NCBI GenBank assembly: GCA_963995505.1
Contig: OZ023183.1
Span: 12,830,671-12,894,670, forward strand
Direction of reading: 5' to 3'
Source: Hypericum androsaemum
Lineage: Eukaryota; Streptophyta; Magnoliopsida; Malpighiales; Hypericaceae
DNA length: 64,000 nt
Numbering within the stretch: position 1 is the first letter of the stretch; each line of letters starts with the position of its first letter. Position numbers and translations under genes: made by a program. A model generated the notes under the pieces. It did not search any database. It saw nothing but the letters and a program-made list of their open reading frames with translations, and had not been told where the DNA came from. Shown in pieces: positions 24,561 to 36,440 of the stretch.

Positions 24561-25213
24561 AGTAGTTACATATAAATCGTGCATTTTGTCATATTAGTCA
24601 ATTTTTTCTTCAAGTCATCTTTTAGCTATGCCACATTCCCACATTGGTTAGACTAGAAGTTTGAGCATGCTTTATGTACTATAAATAAGTGAATCATTTT
24701 GGGTACTAATCAATCTCATTTAACCTTCCATGCATTATGCAGGGAAACCAATACTAATCAAGCTCATTTTGGCCTTCCATACATTTTGGCTGGAGCTGGG
24801 GCTAAGCAGAGCTGGGCTGGAATGGTCGGAGCAGAGTTGGGTCAGTCGGAGTGGAGCGAAGATGGGTTGGTTCTAACCGGAGTTGGGATGTAAGCGGTAC
24901 CGGAGCTAAAAAGACTAAGACTAAGCGACGGCCTAGACCCCGACCACCGGATCTACGGCCGCCTAGAGAATCGCTGATGGAATGAAAGATGGTCGAATCT
25001 ACGCCTAAGAGAAGCGATGTGCGATGAGGAGAATGGGACACGTCGTGAAGTGAAAGTCGACTCCAACAACTAGGAAAGAGTAGAGAAGATAGAGCTTGCC
25101 GGACGAGGATGGTTATGTTTGAGTGGTAGTCGGTGGTGGTTGTGGAAGGAGGTAGGGGAAGGGAGCAGCGGCAAAGCTAGGTAAAAAAAGAAAAAGTCCT
25201 AAAAGGCAGTTGG
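24561..25213. other. Intergenic DNA
   Basis: No supported gene. Moderately GC-rich from 24780 on, with short shadow frames on both strands but no recognisable motif. Confidence 0.45.
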
Positions 25214-26600
25214 TGTTGGGTATGGAGCTTGAGAGGCCGCTGAGGGATTAAACGGGTCAAGAAACGAATGCGAGAAGGCAAAACACCAGTGCACTCATAA
25301 TGCGAGAAGACAATGAAGTGGATGCCCGTCCACTTGATAAGCTTTGTAGCGAATGGCTTATGTGATGAGGGAAAAAAGGCTAGAGTGGCAAGATGTGTTG
25401 ATGCAGATGTGGCATCAAGTCACTTTGAGAGAAGAGATAGTCTTGTAAGTGTGAAGCCCAAGGAGGGTGCCTTGGAGAAGTTGGAGATATGCTTGGCTTC
25501 AACTAGCCTTTTGAAGTGATGAGAAGAGGCCGAAGCACTGATTGGTAGAAGGTCATCTAGTGATGGGTGACGAGTACCGATTGGTGAAGAAGATCATCCA
25601 GTGACGGATGATAGTGTGGTCGATCTCCGTGTGGGAGATTGACAAGTGATGAAGGTCACCTAGTGACGGGTAATTGATGAAGAGGTTAGTCTCCAGGTGG
25701 GAGATTACCTAGTGAGAAAGACGGTCATCCAGTGACGGATGATTTGTATTGTGGTTAGTCTCCGGGTGGAAGATTGACAAATGAAGATCGCCTAGTGACG
25801 GGTGATGTGTTTAGTCTCCGGGAGAGAAATTGCCAAGTGAAGATGAGGATTGCCTAGTAAGAGGTGGTTCGTATTGAGGTCAGTCTCCAGGTGGAAGATT
25901 GTTGAGTATGGAGCCTGAGAGGCCGCTTGGGAGATAAATCGGGTCGAGGAATGAATGGGAGAAGGGGAAATGCCAGTGCACTCGTAATGGATTCGACCAG
26001 TGCATAGGTCATCGAAACAGTACACGAAAAGAGAAAAGGGAAGGAGCCGGTTAGGCCTAGCCACCGCTAACCCCGTAGCGATCGCTAAGGGAGTGTGTGG
26101 TGGGGTTGGGGTGGGGGGGGGGAGGCAGGGGGCTCTGGATTTTATGACCTAATAGCAACAGCTAGGGATGCCCAAAAATAGACTTTTGGCATGACAAGTT
26201 TGCCCTTGCTTGCCCAAAAGACCTAGATAAGTTGGTGCCCCTATAAATACCCATTTGCCTCGTTGTTGTAAAGGGTGGTTGCCATTGCCAAAGAGCCCTC
26301 CAAGTGAAAAGAGAGAAGAGGAGAGAAATAGTGAGCCTAAGTATGGCATCCATTGTAGTGAGCGAGTAAAGCTCCACGTGTGTATGCGTGATATAGTAAA
26401 ATCTCTCCTGGCTTGGACGCCCCTAGACGTAAATCGTTGAGGATCGAACCGGGTAAATAAATTATTTGTGTCCCTCTTTTGTACTTTCCTTTGTGTTTGT
26501 GGTTCGTGTTTAGTTATGTCCGTGCTTACTCGTGCTTATGTTGTCCGTTGCATTGCTTAGATCAACGAAAAGTGAGTAATTTTCTCAATAGTTGGCTTCC
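25214..26600 (+). mobile_element. Copia-type LTR retrotransposon remnant
   Basis: TGTTGGGTATGGAGCTTGAG at 25214 and TGTTGAGTATGGAGCCTGAG at 25900 begin two copies of the same LTR start, alike for about 95 bp. The right one is preceded by a polypurine tract (CCAGGTGGAAGAT) and runs on through a TATA box (CTATAAATACCC, about 26241). Its end is not sharp; about 26600 is a guess. The left copy is cut short and joins 600 bp of internal sequence with a degenerate array of PPT-like units. No pol motif is visible. Confidence 0.65.
25540..25899 (+). repeat. Degenerate tandem array of PPT-bearing units
   Basis: Five or more irregular units combine GTCTCC(A/G)GGTGG(G/A)AGATT and CCTAGTGACGGGTGAT-like words, ending in the functional-looking polypurine tract before the LTR at 25900. 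Confidence 0.75.
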
Positions 26601-27571
26601 CAAAACGGGAGATGAAAGATTTTATATATTGGTCGCCGTGTTTAGCGGCGTTGAATCTTGATTTACTCACTTTTGTCATTTCCCCAACCTTTTATCATTT
26701 TCCTTTTAGTATGTAAACAATGGTTATTGGGATCCGAGTCGAGAATCAGAAGTTACTCAAAGCAACACAAACGTGTTACAGTGGCGGAAACAAAAACATG
26801 ATGTTTAGTATAAAAAATAATAGAGGAGAAGCATGAATGATTGAAAATACACTATATACACTGTTTGGTCAAAATATTTATATAGAGTATCAAAATACAT
26901 AGGCTATAAGCAGGAATATATATCTCCAGTCAAAATCTAATGACTATACTATTACGTTCGTTGTTAAAAATCAATGAAGTCCTATATTTCTCCTCCTATA
27001 ATTGGGAGAATGAAGAGCTAGTCTATTTTGTTAGTCCAATCGTCTCAAGATTAGTCGTTACTGGAAAATTAAAACAGAGGTTTATACAATAAAAGTTATG
27101 ATTTTCTTTAAAGTGATAATCTTTCTAAATTGATAAAAAAATTTGGTTGTGAGTTGAGACGAATGTTAAAATTTTATAACCCATTTATTGTAATAACTAA
27201 TACTTTTTCCAGAAAATATTAGTGCTACTTTTTGTTTCAACTTTTGCATAAAGTAATATTTTTGAGTAAATTTATATATATTTACATACTTTACAATTTT
27301 AAAAACTATTTTAAGATATTACTGTGTACTAGACAGTTGAATGAATGTGCACGCTGTACAATCTTTAGTTTATTTACCAACTACTTAAGTGACAAAATTT
27401 TATTTTCAAAACGCGGACTATTATGCACGGAGCCTCTCCCATCCGACGAGTAAATCTATTCCCACCTGAATATCGTGTCGGTATATTCCACCCAAAAAAA
27501 AAATATCGTGTTGGTATATTGATCATACAATAAAATAATTTTAAACACTCTTCCGCTTTAACGGAAGGATC
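26601..27571. other. Upstream region of the laccase gene
   Basis: AT-rich, no supported gene. It contains the promoter-proximal region of the laccase; the direct repeat AATATCGTG(T/)CGGTATATT near 27468 and 27502 is the only local repeat I noticed. Confidence 0.5.
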
Positions 27572-27581
27572 TATATAAATA
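27572..27581 (+). promoter_or_regulatory. TATA box of the laccase gene
   Basis: TATATAAATA lies about 140 bases before the start codon at 27723. Transcription would begin near 27605, giving a leader of about 120 bases. Confidence 0.7.
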
Positions 27582-27722
27582 CAGCGTCTAGGGCCAAGCT
27601 TATAGGCAGAACTCTCAAGTACTTTCTAAAAGAGGGGCTTTCTTCCCATCAACAGAAAAACGAGAGAGAGAGGGGATAGAGACTTCCTAAATTAGCTTAG
27701 GCGAGTGTGATATTCAAGAAAT

Positions 27723-30700
27723 ATGAGAATAACCTTAGGGTTGGTCGTATGGTTTATGGGGTGTGTCTTCCTTTTTGGTTTAGCACATGGAGCTACTCGT
27801 TATTATGATTTCGTTGTAAGTAACCTTACATGCCCGTAATGCAAATGGGTGGTTCTATTTCCAAATTCGGTTATGTATTCTTGTTGAGATTACCGCAACC
27901 CGCTAGTTGCGGATGTGATAAACTTGCCAATGCCGTATTGTTTAACAAATGTTGAGTAATATATTTGGTGGCATACAGTTGGAGGACTCCAATTTTACAA
28001 GGCTGTGTGAAACCAAAAGTATGCTCGCCGTGAACCACAGTTTTCCGGGGCCGGAGATTCGCGCTCACAAGGGAGATACTGTCTTTGTTACTGTTTACAA
28101 CAAAGGAACATATGGTATCACCATCCACTGGTAAAAACCCTTCATCCCTTCCAAATATGCGGTGCTATTATGATCACACTTTTCGTTAATAATATTTATA
28201 CTACATGCTTTTACTTAGATTTTCGTTAATAAATGAGTACAATTTATTAATATCTACTAATTAATGTAGCAATTAAGCACCAAGTTGCTTGACAGAGGAT
28301 TGTTACATTTTAGTACTACCAAAGCTAAAAACCCATGCATTTTACTTGATGCTATAATGTGTCATGCTAATAACTAACAATAGTTACTGAATTATTTTTT
28401 TACGTAAAATTCAACTGGAAAAAAAACGTAATACTCTAAAAGTTAAAAAAGTTGATTAAAAATTACTATTGTCCAAAAGAAACTAAAAGAACTCAACAAA
28501 AACAGCATAAAAGATTCTCACGAATATTCTCAGTTTATATAGCCCACGGTCCTTCCATTCCATTTCTTTCAAGTCCCCTTCTATCTCCTGTGCTAAAAAA
28601 CTTCTTTTAAGTTTTGGGATCGGTTCGTTGCAAATTTTTTTAATAAAAAAGATTATGATAGGTTTGTTCACCAGTGGGTCAATTATTGCGGTACATAACA
28701 AAACCATACAGCTGGCTCTCAGATTCACTTTGGCGTAAAGGGCACACGGTCCATGTTTTCGAAAATTTTACAGTTGAGTTTTTCACAAATACAATTTGTG
28801 TATTTAATAGATTAAAAAATTTTAACTGGTAATTTTGAAGATGGGTCAAACCTAATTTACTTTCTCTTATATTTTATTAAAAAATTAATGGTCCAAGTAT
28901 TGTGATTTGCAACATAAGATTATTCTTCTCTTTCCTGACAAAACGATATATAAATTTAATGTGACAATTTTCTAAAAAATATAATCAATAATTCAATATC
29001 AATTCAACATCGGTTAAATATTTGTTGAACAAATTTTGTCATCTATCAAAAGTCATATTTGACTCGAACTGGATTAGCCAATCAAGTAAGTCGAATACCA
29101 GTTGATATAAACAAAAAATATCGAGTTCACACCAGTTTTTTTAGAAATAACATACCACCTTTTATATATTAGTACATTACGTTGGAAAATGGGAGATAAT
29201 AGAGATTGTAGTTTCCGCGTAGATGTAGTTTTCAATTGAGTGCACAAAATTTCAACCTAGATATGGTCGCTATTTAAGCCCCCACAAAATTTCAATTGAG
29301 TGCACAAAATTTCAACCTAGAGTAATAATAACTTACACACATACAAAACTGTCTAAAATAAAGCCTAGCTAAAATAACTAATTTTTTACTCTTCAATCAA
29401 TTGCATTTGTCTCCGTTGATATAATCAACCATGAGTTTACAATCCCACATATTCACAGGTAATTCAAAATCCAATTATTACGCCGCATAAAAACAAACCT
29501 CAGATGTAATACCTCTCAGATTTTAGCCAGTTGTGTTTCCTGTCCCGAGAAAATGATACATAAATATAGTGAAAATTTTCACTTTATTATCAAGTGCTTC
29601 GATATCTTTTTTATAAGAATCATGTAATTTTATTTTAATCTTTTTTTATGAATTTTCCTAATTCGCGCTTTTAGTAAAAATGTATTTAAATTATGGTTTT
29701 CGAAACTTCTGTAAAAAATAATAATAAACAAACCCACGTGTACTTATTAAAAAAAGACCTTCAAACTACCGGCTGTTTTTACTTTTGGTACTGCTCCCAT
29801 TGACTGACAGGCTAATTGAGGTAGGATTTCTTTTACTTATAGGCATGGAGTTAAACAACCGAGAAATCCGTGGTCAGACGGTCCCGAAAATGTGACACAA
29901 TGTCCGATCGTTTCCGGAGGGAATTTCACCCAAGAAATTGCTTTGTCGGACGAAGAAGGGACCTTGTGGTGGCATGCACACAGCGACTGGTCACGTGCCA
30001 CGATCCACGGTGCCCTTATCATCTACCCTTCCAAAGGGAGTAGCTACCCATTTCCTAAGCCGGACGAAGAGAAAACGATCGTCCTCGGTATGTCCTTACC
30101 TAACAAAATTATATCTGCCGAATTGGTATTTCTAGTCAAGTTTTGCACATACTATTAGGCAATAATAAGGATCGAAAAAATATTTTTATGTCATTATCTC
30201 AACACCTCTCAACACCTACTGAAATAACTAATCTAAATTTGAATTAGATAGATGGTTAAATGATATGAAAACTCTCCTAACAAAAATTATATTATTTTTC
30301 TGAAAAGGTATATAATCTTATTTATTCACATCAAAGATACAAAGCGTCTTAAAATGCGAATGATAGCACATGTCGCCAATTGGTCGCAAGCATCCGGAAA
30401 TCATCCCCCTAAGCCCCCGTGCGAACAGCGCAGAATTGTAGTCACTGAACTCATCAAAAATTCCACCAAATTCAATAAGAAAAATTCATGATGGAGAAAG
30501 TAGCACTAGCATTGCCTTCTAAATCTAGATAAACCCACAAGAATACAGTAGAGAAAATGTTAAATTTAGACAGATTTGCCTGAATCCTGAGGCCTTAGAC
30601 GACATTAGGCTTGGACCTTTCACAAGTAATTTTTTTTTCATTTCCTCAAAAAGCAGAAGTCGACCTACCGACCATTGGAAAAAAAAGGTAGACCCATGCT

Positions 30701-33506
30701 AACAATTGTGTTATATTACAGCAATATATTAATGGGGCCATTCTGTGTATACACATCAATTATTTACAGAAATATCTTAATGGGGCCATTCTGTGCATAC
30801 GCATTAATTAGTTACAGCAATATATTAATGGGGCCATTCTGCGTATACACATCAATTAGTTACAGCAATATATTAACGGGCTCATTCTATGTATACATAT
30901 CAATTAATTACAGAAATATTTTAGCGGGTCCATTCTGTGTATACACATCAATTAGCTTCACTATTACAGATTCTTTCAACGACGTGATGAAATTAACAGA
31001 GATGTTTAGTTAGGTCAACTGCTCCATTTTAAGTTTGAACATCGAAAAGACCCTAAACATAGAAAATTCCCAAATTTGAAGATAAGACAACGCCTAGCCA
31101 ACATTAATCGAATTATATATATACAGTATGAACATAGATTATTGAATTCGTTAAAAGTACTGTGTTCGACTTTTTTTACTTTTGGTTGCTCGTTCACTTG
31201 AAGAGAAAATATGGTACCGACCGGTTAAAAATTGTGATAGATATAATTTAGATATTAATTATTCGACTTAATAGATTAACCGATAAATAAAATTTGAAGA
31301 CTCTTCATATGTGAAATTGGGTATACCTTGTTGACGTATATTTTTTCTCGGTAACTATTTTTTATTTTCATTATTTCTGTAACGCTGATATAAATTATTT
31401 GCTTCCTACATGCAGCTTCTTGGTACAAGTCGGATGTAATGGATGTAATTACTGAGGCTATAGAGAATGGTGGCGAGCCGAATACATCCGATGCTTTTAC
31501 GATCAATGGTCAACCTGGAGATCTTTACGACTGCTCCAGCGGTAACTATTATAACACATGATAACTGCATTACATATTTATAATTCTTGAATAATTGTTG
31601 GAAAAATTTTCCACATGCCTAATTTGAATTTGAATTAGTTATTAATTGATAGGCTGGGTGTGCCAGATAAAAAAATACATATTCATATCCTGATCACGGT
31701 TTTATAAACTAGGGTGATAGTGTAATGAAAACTTTAAAAATTGTTAATCAATAGTTATATTTACATTCTAAAAATTCTACTTACAAATAAACCCTTTATT
31801 TAACCAATTATGGATAAACTTGTAGTTAGTTATTGGTTTAATCATCAGTCTACGTTATGATTAAATTGAGCTGACATTTAATTATTTTGGAAATTAAATG
31901 AGTATTATATGCTCTTTCTAAATAAAAAAATTGAAATATGAGCTTAGATTAAAAATCCGAATATAACTATTCGTTTCTTTTTTCAAGCTACAAACTGTAT
32001 CAAAAACATAAAATTCTTAATTTTTATTTTATTTTAAACCGTGATCACCGTGAAAGGTTAACCAACAAATCCTTGTCACAGAGACAACATACGAAATGGC
32101 GGTGAAACGCGGGAAGACCTACCTTCTGAGGATCATCAACGCTGTGCTCAATGAGGAAATGTTCTTCGGAATCGCAAACCACACCATCACGGTGGTGGGC
32201 CAGGACGGCGCGTACCTCAAGCCCGTAACGGTGCCCTGGATCATGATCACCCCCGGCCAGACCATCGACGTCTTGCTCAAGGCCAACCGGTCCCCCGGCT
32301 ACTACTACATGGCCGCCTCCCCCTTCGCGGATGCCACCGGAGTCCCCTACGACAACACCACCACCACTGGCATCGTTCGATACGTCGGGAAAAACGTGAC
32401 CCGCCCCAATGCCATCCCTATACCTATGTTGCCGGCCTACAACGACTCGGATACCGCGTTTAGCTTTGTGAAAAAGATTAGAGGATTGGCTACCAACGGC
32501 CACCCGATCTCAGTTCCCACCAACATCACCAAAAGGATTATAATGGCTATTTCGTTTAACGCTATTCCTTGCCCTGAAAATTCCACCATTGCCTGCCTGG
32601 GGTATGACGGGAACCTCCAGTCGGCGAGCTTGAATAATGTGAGCTTTTGGACCCCGAAGGTTGACATCCTCCAAGCCTGGTACAGGTACGTATATATACG
32701 ATAAGCTTTGACTTCGTCAACGTACGATGAAACGAGTCGTGCGAGAACTTATAAAATGTCTTGAACATGTGCAGGAACTTGAGCGGAATTTACACTCCGA
32801 ATTTCCCTTCAGTCCCGTCGGAGTTCTACAACTTCACCGGAAACTTGTCGGATATTAACGTGTACACGACGACGGGGACCAAGGCGATAATGATAAACTA
32901 CGGGGAGGGCGTGGAGTTTGTGTTCCAGGGGACCAATATCGCCTCCGTCGCCGAGAACCACCCTATGCATCTCCATGGCTACAGCTTCTACCTGGTCGGA
33001 AAGGGAAACGGAAACTTCGACAGCAAGACGGACCCACCCAAGTATAACTTGGTCGACCCACCCGAAGTCAACACTGTCGGTGTTCCAAGAAATGGGTGGG
33101 CTACAATTAGATTTGTTGCCAATAATCCCGGTACGTAAAAGTGAAAAGATTTCTTTCTTGACTTTAATTGATTCTTTAATTAGTTCAACTTGAAATTAAT
33201 GATAAGAACTCACGTTTGATAAACGTGATATTTGGTAATGGTCATTTTCAGGAGAATAAAAAATTGTTGGAATACTAGATAAACTAGGGCGTAGCCCTAA
33301 ATATTTACTCAAAAAGTTAAGATAATTCAAAAACTAACAGTTTAACATAATATTTTCTCTTAATTGCAGGAGTATGGTTCATGCATTGTCATCTAGAACG
33401 CCACGCAAGTTGGGGTATGGCGACGGTGGTCATAGTCGAAAACGGCGGCACCAACGCGACCAGTGTGCGCCCGCCTCCGGCATACATGCCTCCTTGTTCT
33501 CCCTAG
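27723..33506 (+). CDS. Laccase (multicopper oxidase), LAC14/15-like, 7 exons
   Basis: Laccases are secreted enzymes that couple one-electron oxidation of phenolics, such as monolignols and flavonoids, to reduction of O2 to water in the cell wall. Exons: 27723-27815, 27979-28130, 29843-30087, 31416-31541, 32082-32685, 32775-33130, 33370-33506; every intron is GT...AG and the frame joins into 570 codons, a usual plant length. Residues 1-23 look like a signal peptide. Copper motifs: HWHG (81-84), WWHAHSDW (124-131), HPMHLHG (469-475) and HCHLERHASWGM (531-542), so all ten His and the T1 Cys are present. The axial T1 position is Met542, as in LAC7/14/15-type enzymes, where many others have Leu. 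There are many N-glycosylation sequons. Introns 2 and 3 (1.7 and 1.3 kb) carry repeats. No lesion was seen. The LAC14/15 label is a motif judgement. Confidence 0.95.
29230..29322. repeat. Direct repeat in laccase intron 2
   Basis: TTCAATTGAGTGCACAAAAT and the next 11 bases occur at about 29232-29262 and again at 29291-29321, separated by 28 bases. Confidence 0.85.
30300..30660 (-). mobile_element. Possible LINE 3' end in laccase intron 3
   Basis: On the - strand the sequence ends GATGTGAATAAATAAGATTA and continues TATACCTTTTCAGAAAAATAAT, the kind of 3' end and A-rich tail typical of plant L1 elements. The 5' side is not defined and no coding part is left. Part of it (about 30556-30640) resembles 48488-48560 and 63930-64000. 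Confidence 0.4.
30712..30955. repeat. 48-bp minisatellite, 5 copies, in laccase intron 3
   Basis: The unit core AATGGGGCCATTCTG(T/C)GTAT recurs with start points near 30731, 30779, 30827, 30875 and 30923, a strict 48-base period. Because 48 is divisible by 3 and no stop occurs, one frame stays open (30675-31013), repeating a 16-residue block like YSNILMGPFCVYTSIS. Lying inside an intron, it is unlikely to be translated. Confidence 0.95.
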
Positions 33507-33565
33507 TTTAATTTGTAGCAGGTACCTCTATGGTAGTTGGCATGTTGTTTTAGTAAGAGCAGTGC

Positions 33566-33571
33566 AATAAA
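33566..33571 (+). terminator. Poly(A) signal of the laccase gene
   Basis: AATAAA 60 bases after the TAG stop, followed by T- and GT-rich sequence (GTTATGTAATAAGG, TTTGTGATTC). Confidence 0.65.
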
Positions 33572-33829
33572 GTCGTTATGTAATAAGGTTTCGCATTTGT
33601 GATTCAACTTTGTTTATGTAATCTTTTGTATTTGAAAGGAATGTGTTTTTGTGAGCTTGGAGCAGTGGCTTGTTAATGAAATCAGTTTTATAAGTTAGTT
33701 ATAGAGGTATTATTACTCCACAAGTAAAAAGTACAATAACTAATAATGGTGAGTAGGATCTGTAAGGAAAAGTCTCTATTTAGAGAAAGAGTTTAAAATT
33801 TTGCTCGATACAATCCACGTATTGATACT

Positions 33830-33960
33830 CCTTTTTTTAAAGGTAAATTTTTTAACACCACGATAGACGCCCAAGATTTGAACCTTGAATTTTAAGAGAT
33901 TTATAACACCTTATATCGTTAGACTATAAATCCCTTAGTCTTATTATCTGATACTTAAGA
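33830..33960 (-). mobile_element. tRNA-derived SINE-like sequence
   Basis: On the - strand, TTTATAGTCTAACGATATAAGG resembles a Pol III A box, followed about 30 bases later by a B box, GGTTCAAATCTTGG. A T-rich 3' stretch follows. No clear target duplication was seen, so this is a tentative SINE or tRNA fragment. Confidence 0.45.
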
Positions 33961-34087
33961 TGCGGTACTTCTGGTGTAACCATTTTTTGAAGTCTTTTTT
34001 TAAATATAATACTTTACTTATCAAAAAAAAACTTTGTTCAATACAATACACGTCTTTTCGCATTTTTTCTGATAAGTAGAATTGTAT

Positions 34088-34309
34088 GTTGATGTCTTTT
34101 GGTGTTTAATACCAAATGACACATCAATTGGTTTAAAACCAAGAGACACATTTGGTTAACAATTAAGTGATGAAGTATGAGAAATAAAATAGTTTGAAAA
34201 TTTGGATCACTTATGGCCTTTAGGACTTGTTCTATATGGTCTTTGAGTTCCTATAAATAGGAAGTCCATCCTTGCCATTTGACATGATCCAAAAATGAAT
34301 CAATCTCCT
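34088..34309 (+). repeat. Partial LTR-like sequence with TATA box
   Basis: Starts TGTTGATGTCTTTTGG and has a CTATAAATAGG TATA box at about 34250. It is cut at the edge of the Gypsy LTR at 34310. It looks like the U3 and R part of a Copia-type LTR interrupted by the Gypsy insertion; the remaining part was not located. Confidence 0.4.
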
Positions 34310-36440
34310 TGACGAGCGTGTCGATGTCCCTCAATATAAATCGATATTCACGGCTTACTAATTTGTAGTAAGAAAGCGAAAATATCGAGTCAGATCCAAG
34401 GAGGGACGAATACTCAATTAATCTAACTCTTAAAATAAAAGTAAAACGGGGAGTTTTGAAAGACTCTAGATCGAACGAAATCAAGGAATGCAAAAGAGAG
34501 AAGTAAGAGTAAAAATCAATGAGTGAAAGCGGTAGATTCGAGATCAGAGTACCATGAGAGGTTGGTTGATCACTGGATCACAAAAGATAATCTAACACAC
34601 AGAGAAAGTAGGTGTAAATCTCCCGTAACCGCAAAGAGACCACAAACATCAACAATCAACTAGCCAAACGACCGCCTAACTAATTATTTACTACCTAATA
34701 GATAGAATATCTAACGATTTCAAATCTATTAGGCAATAACATTAAGAACATATGTTTCTACTCTTAGCAGTTAAACTCAAAACTTTGGTATCTACAAATT
34801 AATCTTACTTATTCCTAGCTAATTAGTTTGGTAACGACTGATTTTTGCTGAATTAATCTTGCTCCTAATTCAATTCATAATTACAACCACTAATCAAGAA
34901 TCAATGGCATATCAGTTCTAGAATAAACTCACAATCGTAAATTATTCAAGAACAAAAATAAACACAAGGAGATAAGCAAATACTATTGAATTAGAATGAA
35001 TAAACCTGATCCTCACAACCAAATCCTTGGGTCTCCTCCCTCAAATTAACCTAGAGGATTAGTTCCTCAAAGTCATGGCAAAATCAAAATAAGGTTTTGT
35101 TCTCTCGAATGAAAAAGTTCTGTCTAAAATAAGTGTAGAGGCTTATATTGTTGGGTTTGAATGCAAAATGAATGCTTTTGGCCCAAAGTGTGAAAGCCCA
35201 AAGTGGAAGGCCCAAAAGTGGAAATGGAAAATGGCAAACCCACATTAGAAAGTGCAACAAGATTTTTCTAGTTTATAAGGAGATACTCCTTGTTAGTTAG
35301 GAAATGAGTTGACCACCTGGAAAGCCAACTCGGACCGTTGCGAGGATGGTGCTACGCACCATCCGAGCACGAGCACGCGCTCGCGCATGCGCACGTGCGT
35401 GTGCACATGGCACATTGGACCCAGATCGCAATTGGCGCTTTGTGGCGCACTTGGCACTTCGCACGTGCGCATCATCGCGAGGAGCTGAGGAGCCTTTAAT
35501 TTTGGCAAATTTTGGACGGGTCCAAAACGTCCCAGAAACTTCCAGACGACCAAAGGAGTGCGAGCGAAGGCTTGTCCACCGAACGGTCGCGAAGGCACCG
35601 GCTAGGCAAAGATCCGACGGGGCACGACCAAAACTTGGACTGAATGGCGAAGTAGCAACAGGCGCCCCTTTGGCCAACATGGAGGCCTGAGATGCCTCTT
35701 CGAAAGGGATGGATTCCCTTCGGAGATGCCAGGTAGCCCCTCGGATTCCAGCCCTCCACAGCCTATAAATAGGCCTCTCCCTCTCATTTGCAAGTCACTC
35801 TGAACACTCATTGCATAAGCATTAGCAATAGTCGTTCTCCTCTCTCCCTATCTCAGAAAGTTTCAAATATCAAAGGTTCGCGTAAAGTTTCGAGGGTCGT
35901 TGTACGACGAACTTGAAAGTAGCCTAGTCATTGTATCTTGGAGACGATTGTCGCAGCCCGTAAGCACTGAATACGGGGCAATCTCGTCTTACGGAGAAAG
36001 AGTCCAACTCTTGCCTCGACTATAAAGATCCTAGTCAAGTACACCACCTCCAACAAACAACATATATATATGTCCTCCTAACTTTAAAAACCGACAAGGG
36101 TCTCTAATTTTAGTCGTAACTTTCTCTTTCGATCTCTGATTTATGCATTCTTTATATCAATAGAAAGAGGAAAGAAATATCTTCAATTGTCTATCTAATA
36201 GACGTCCTCTAATTTGGCTCCAAAATTAATCAAAATACCCTTCCAAGTCAGCTGTCTCTTCTAGACTCTTTCTTCAAGTATAATTCTTTCCAAATTTGCT
36301 TCCTTTTCCTACAAATTAGCACAAAGAACCTATTAGTCACCCAAAACTCAAAAGATTTCTAAAATGATACTAACTAAAGACAAAAGTACAAAAATGATTT
36401 AAAATCATATGCATTTAATGAGTATTTTAGACACACATCA
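34310..36440 (-). repeat. 3' LTR of a Gypsy element, with a nested solo LTR
   Basis: On the - strand it starts TGATGTGTGTCTAAAA (36440) and ends CACGCTCGTCA (34310), matching the solo LTR at 22808-24109 along its length except for an insertion at 35149-36067. Directly upstream on the - strand is a polypurine-like tract (GCATGGGAATGTT preceded by GCGGACAAGCAAAGTTTAA), as in plant Gypsy elements, so this is a 3' LTR attached to internal sequence and not a second solo LTR. Confidence 0.88.
35149..36062 (+). mobile_element. Solo LTR nested in the Gypsy LTR
   Basis: A 914-bp sequence starting TGTTGGGTTTGAATGC and ending CTCCAACAAACAACA, flanked by TATAT on both sides (35144-35148 and 36063-36067). 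It has a CTATAAATAGG TATA box near 35763, supporting the + orientation. The GC- and CpG-rich part at 35340-35700 opens long frames on both strands (four over 80 codons), none of which resembles a protein. Confidence 0.9.

Noticed and set aside
30675..31013. 112-codon repetitive ORF as a gene
   Set aside because: It is a minisatellite inside laccase intron 3; openness follows from a 48-base period.
32045..32503. 152-codon frame on the - strand opposite laccase exon 5
   Set aside because: It is the antisense shadow of a GC-rich exon; its Gly/Val/His-rich composition follows from the laccase codons.
35293..35811. Several 70-127 codon frames on both strands
   Set aside because: All lie in the CpG-rich part of a solo LTR bounded by TATAT; high GC removes stops by chance.
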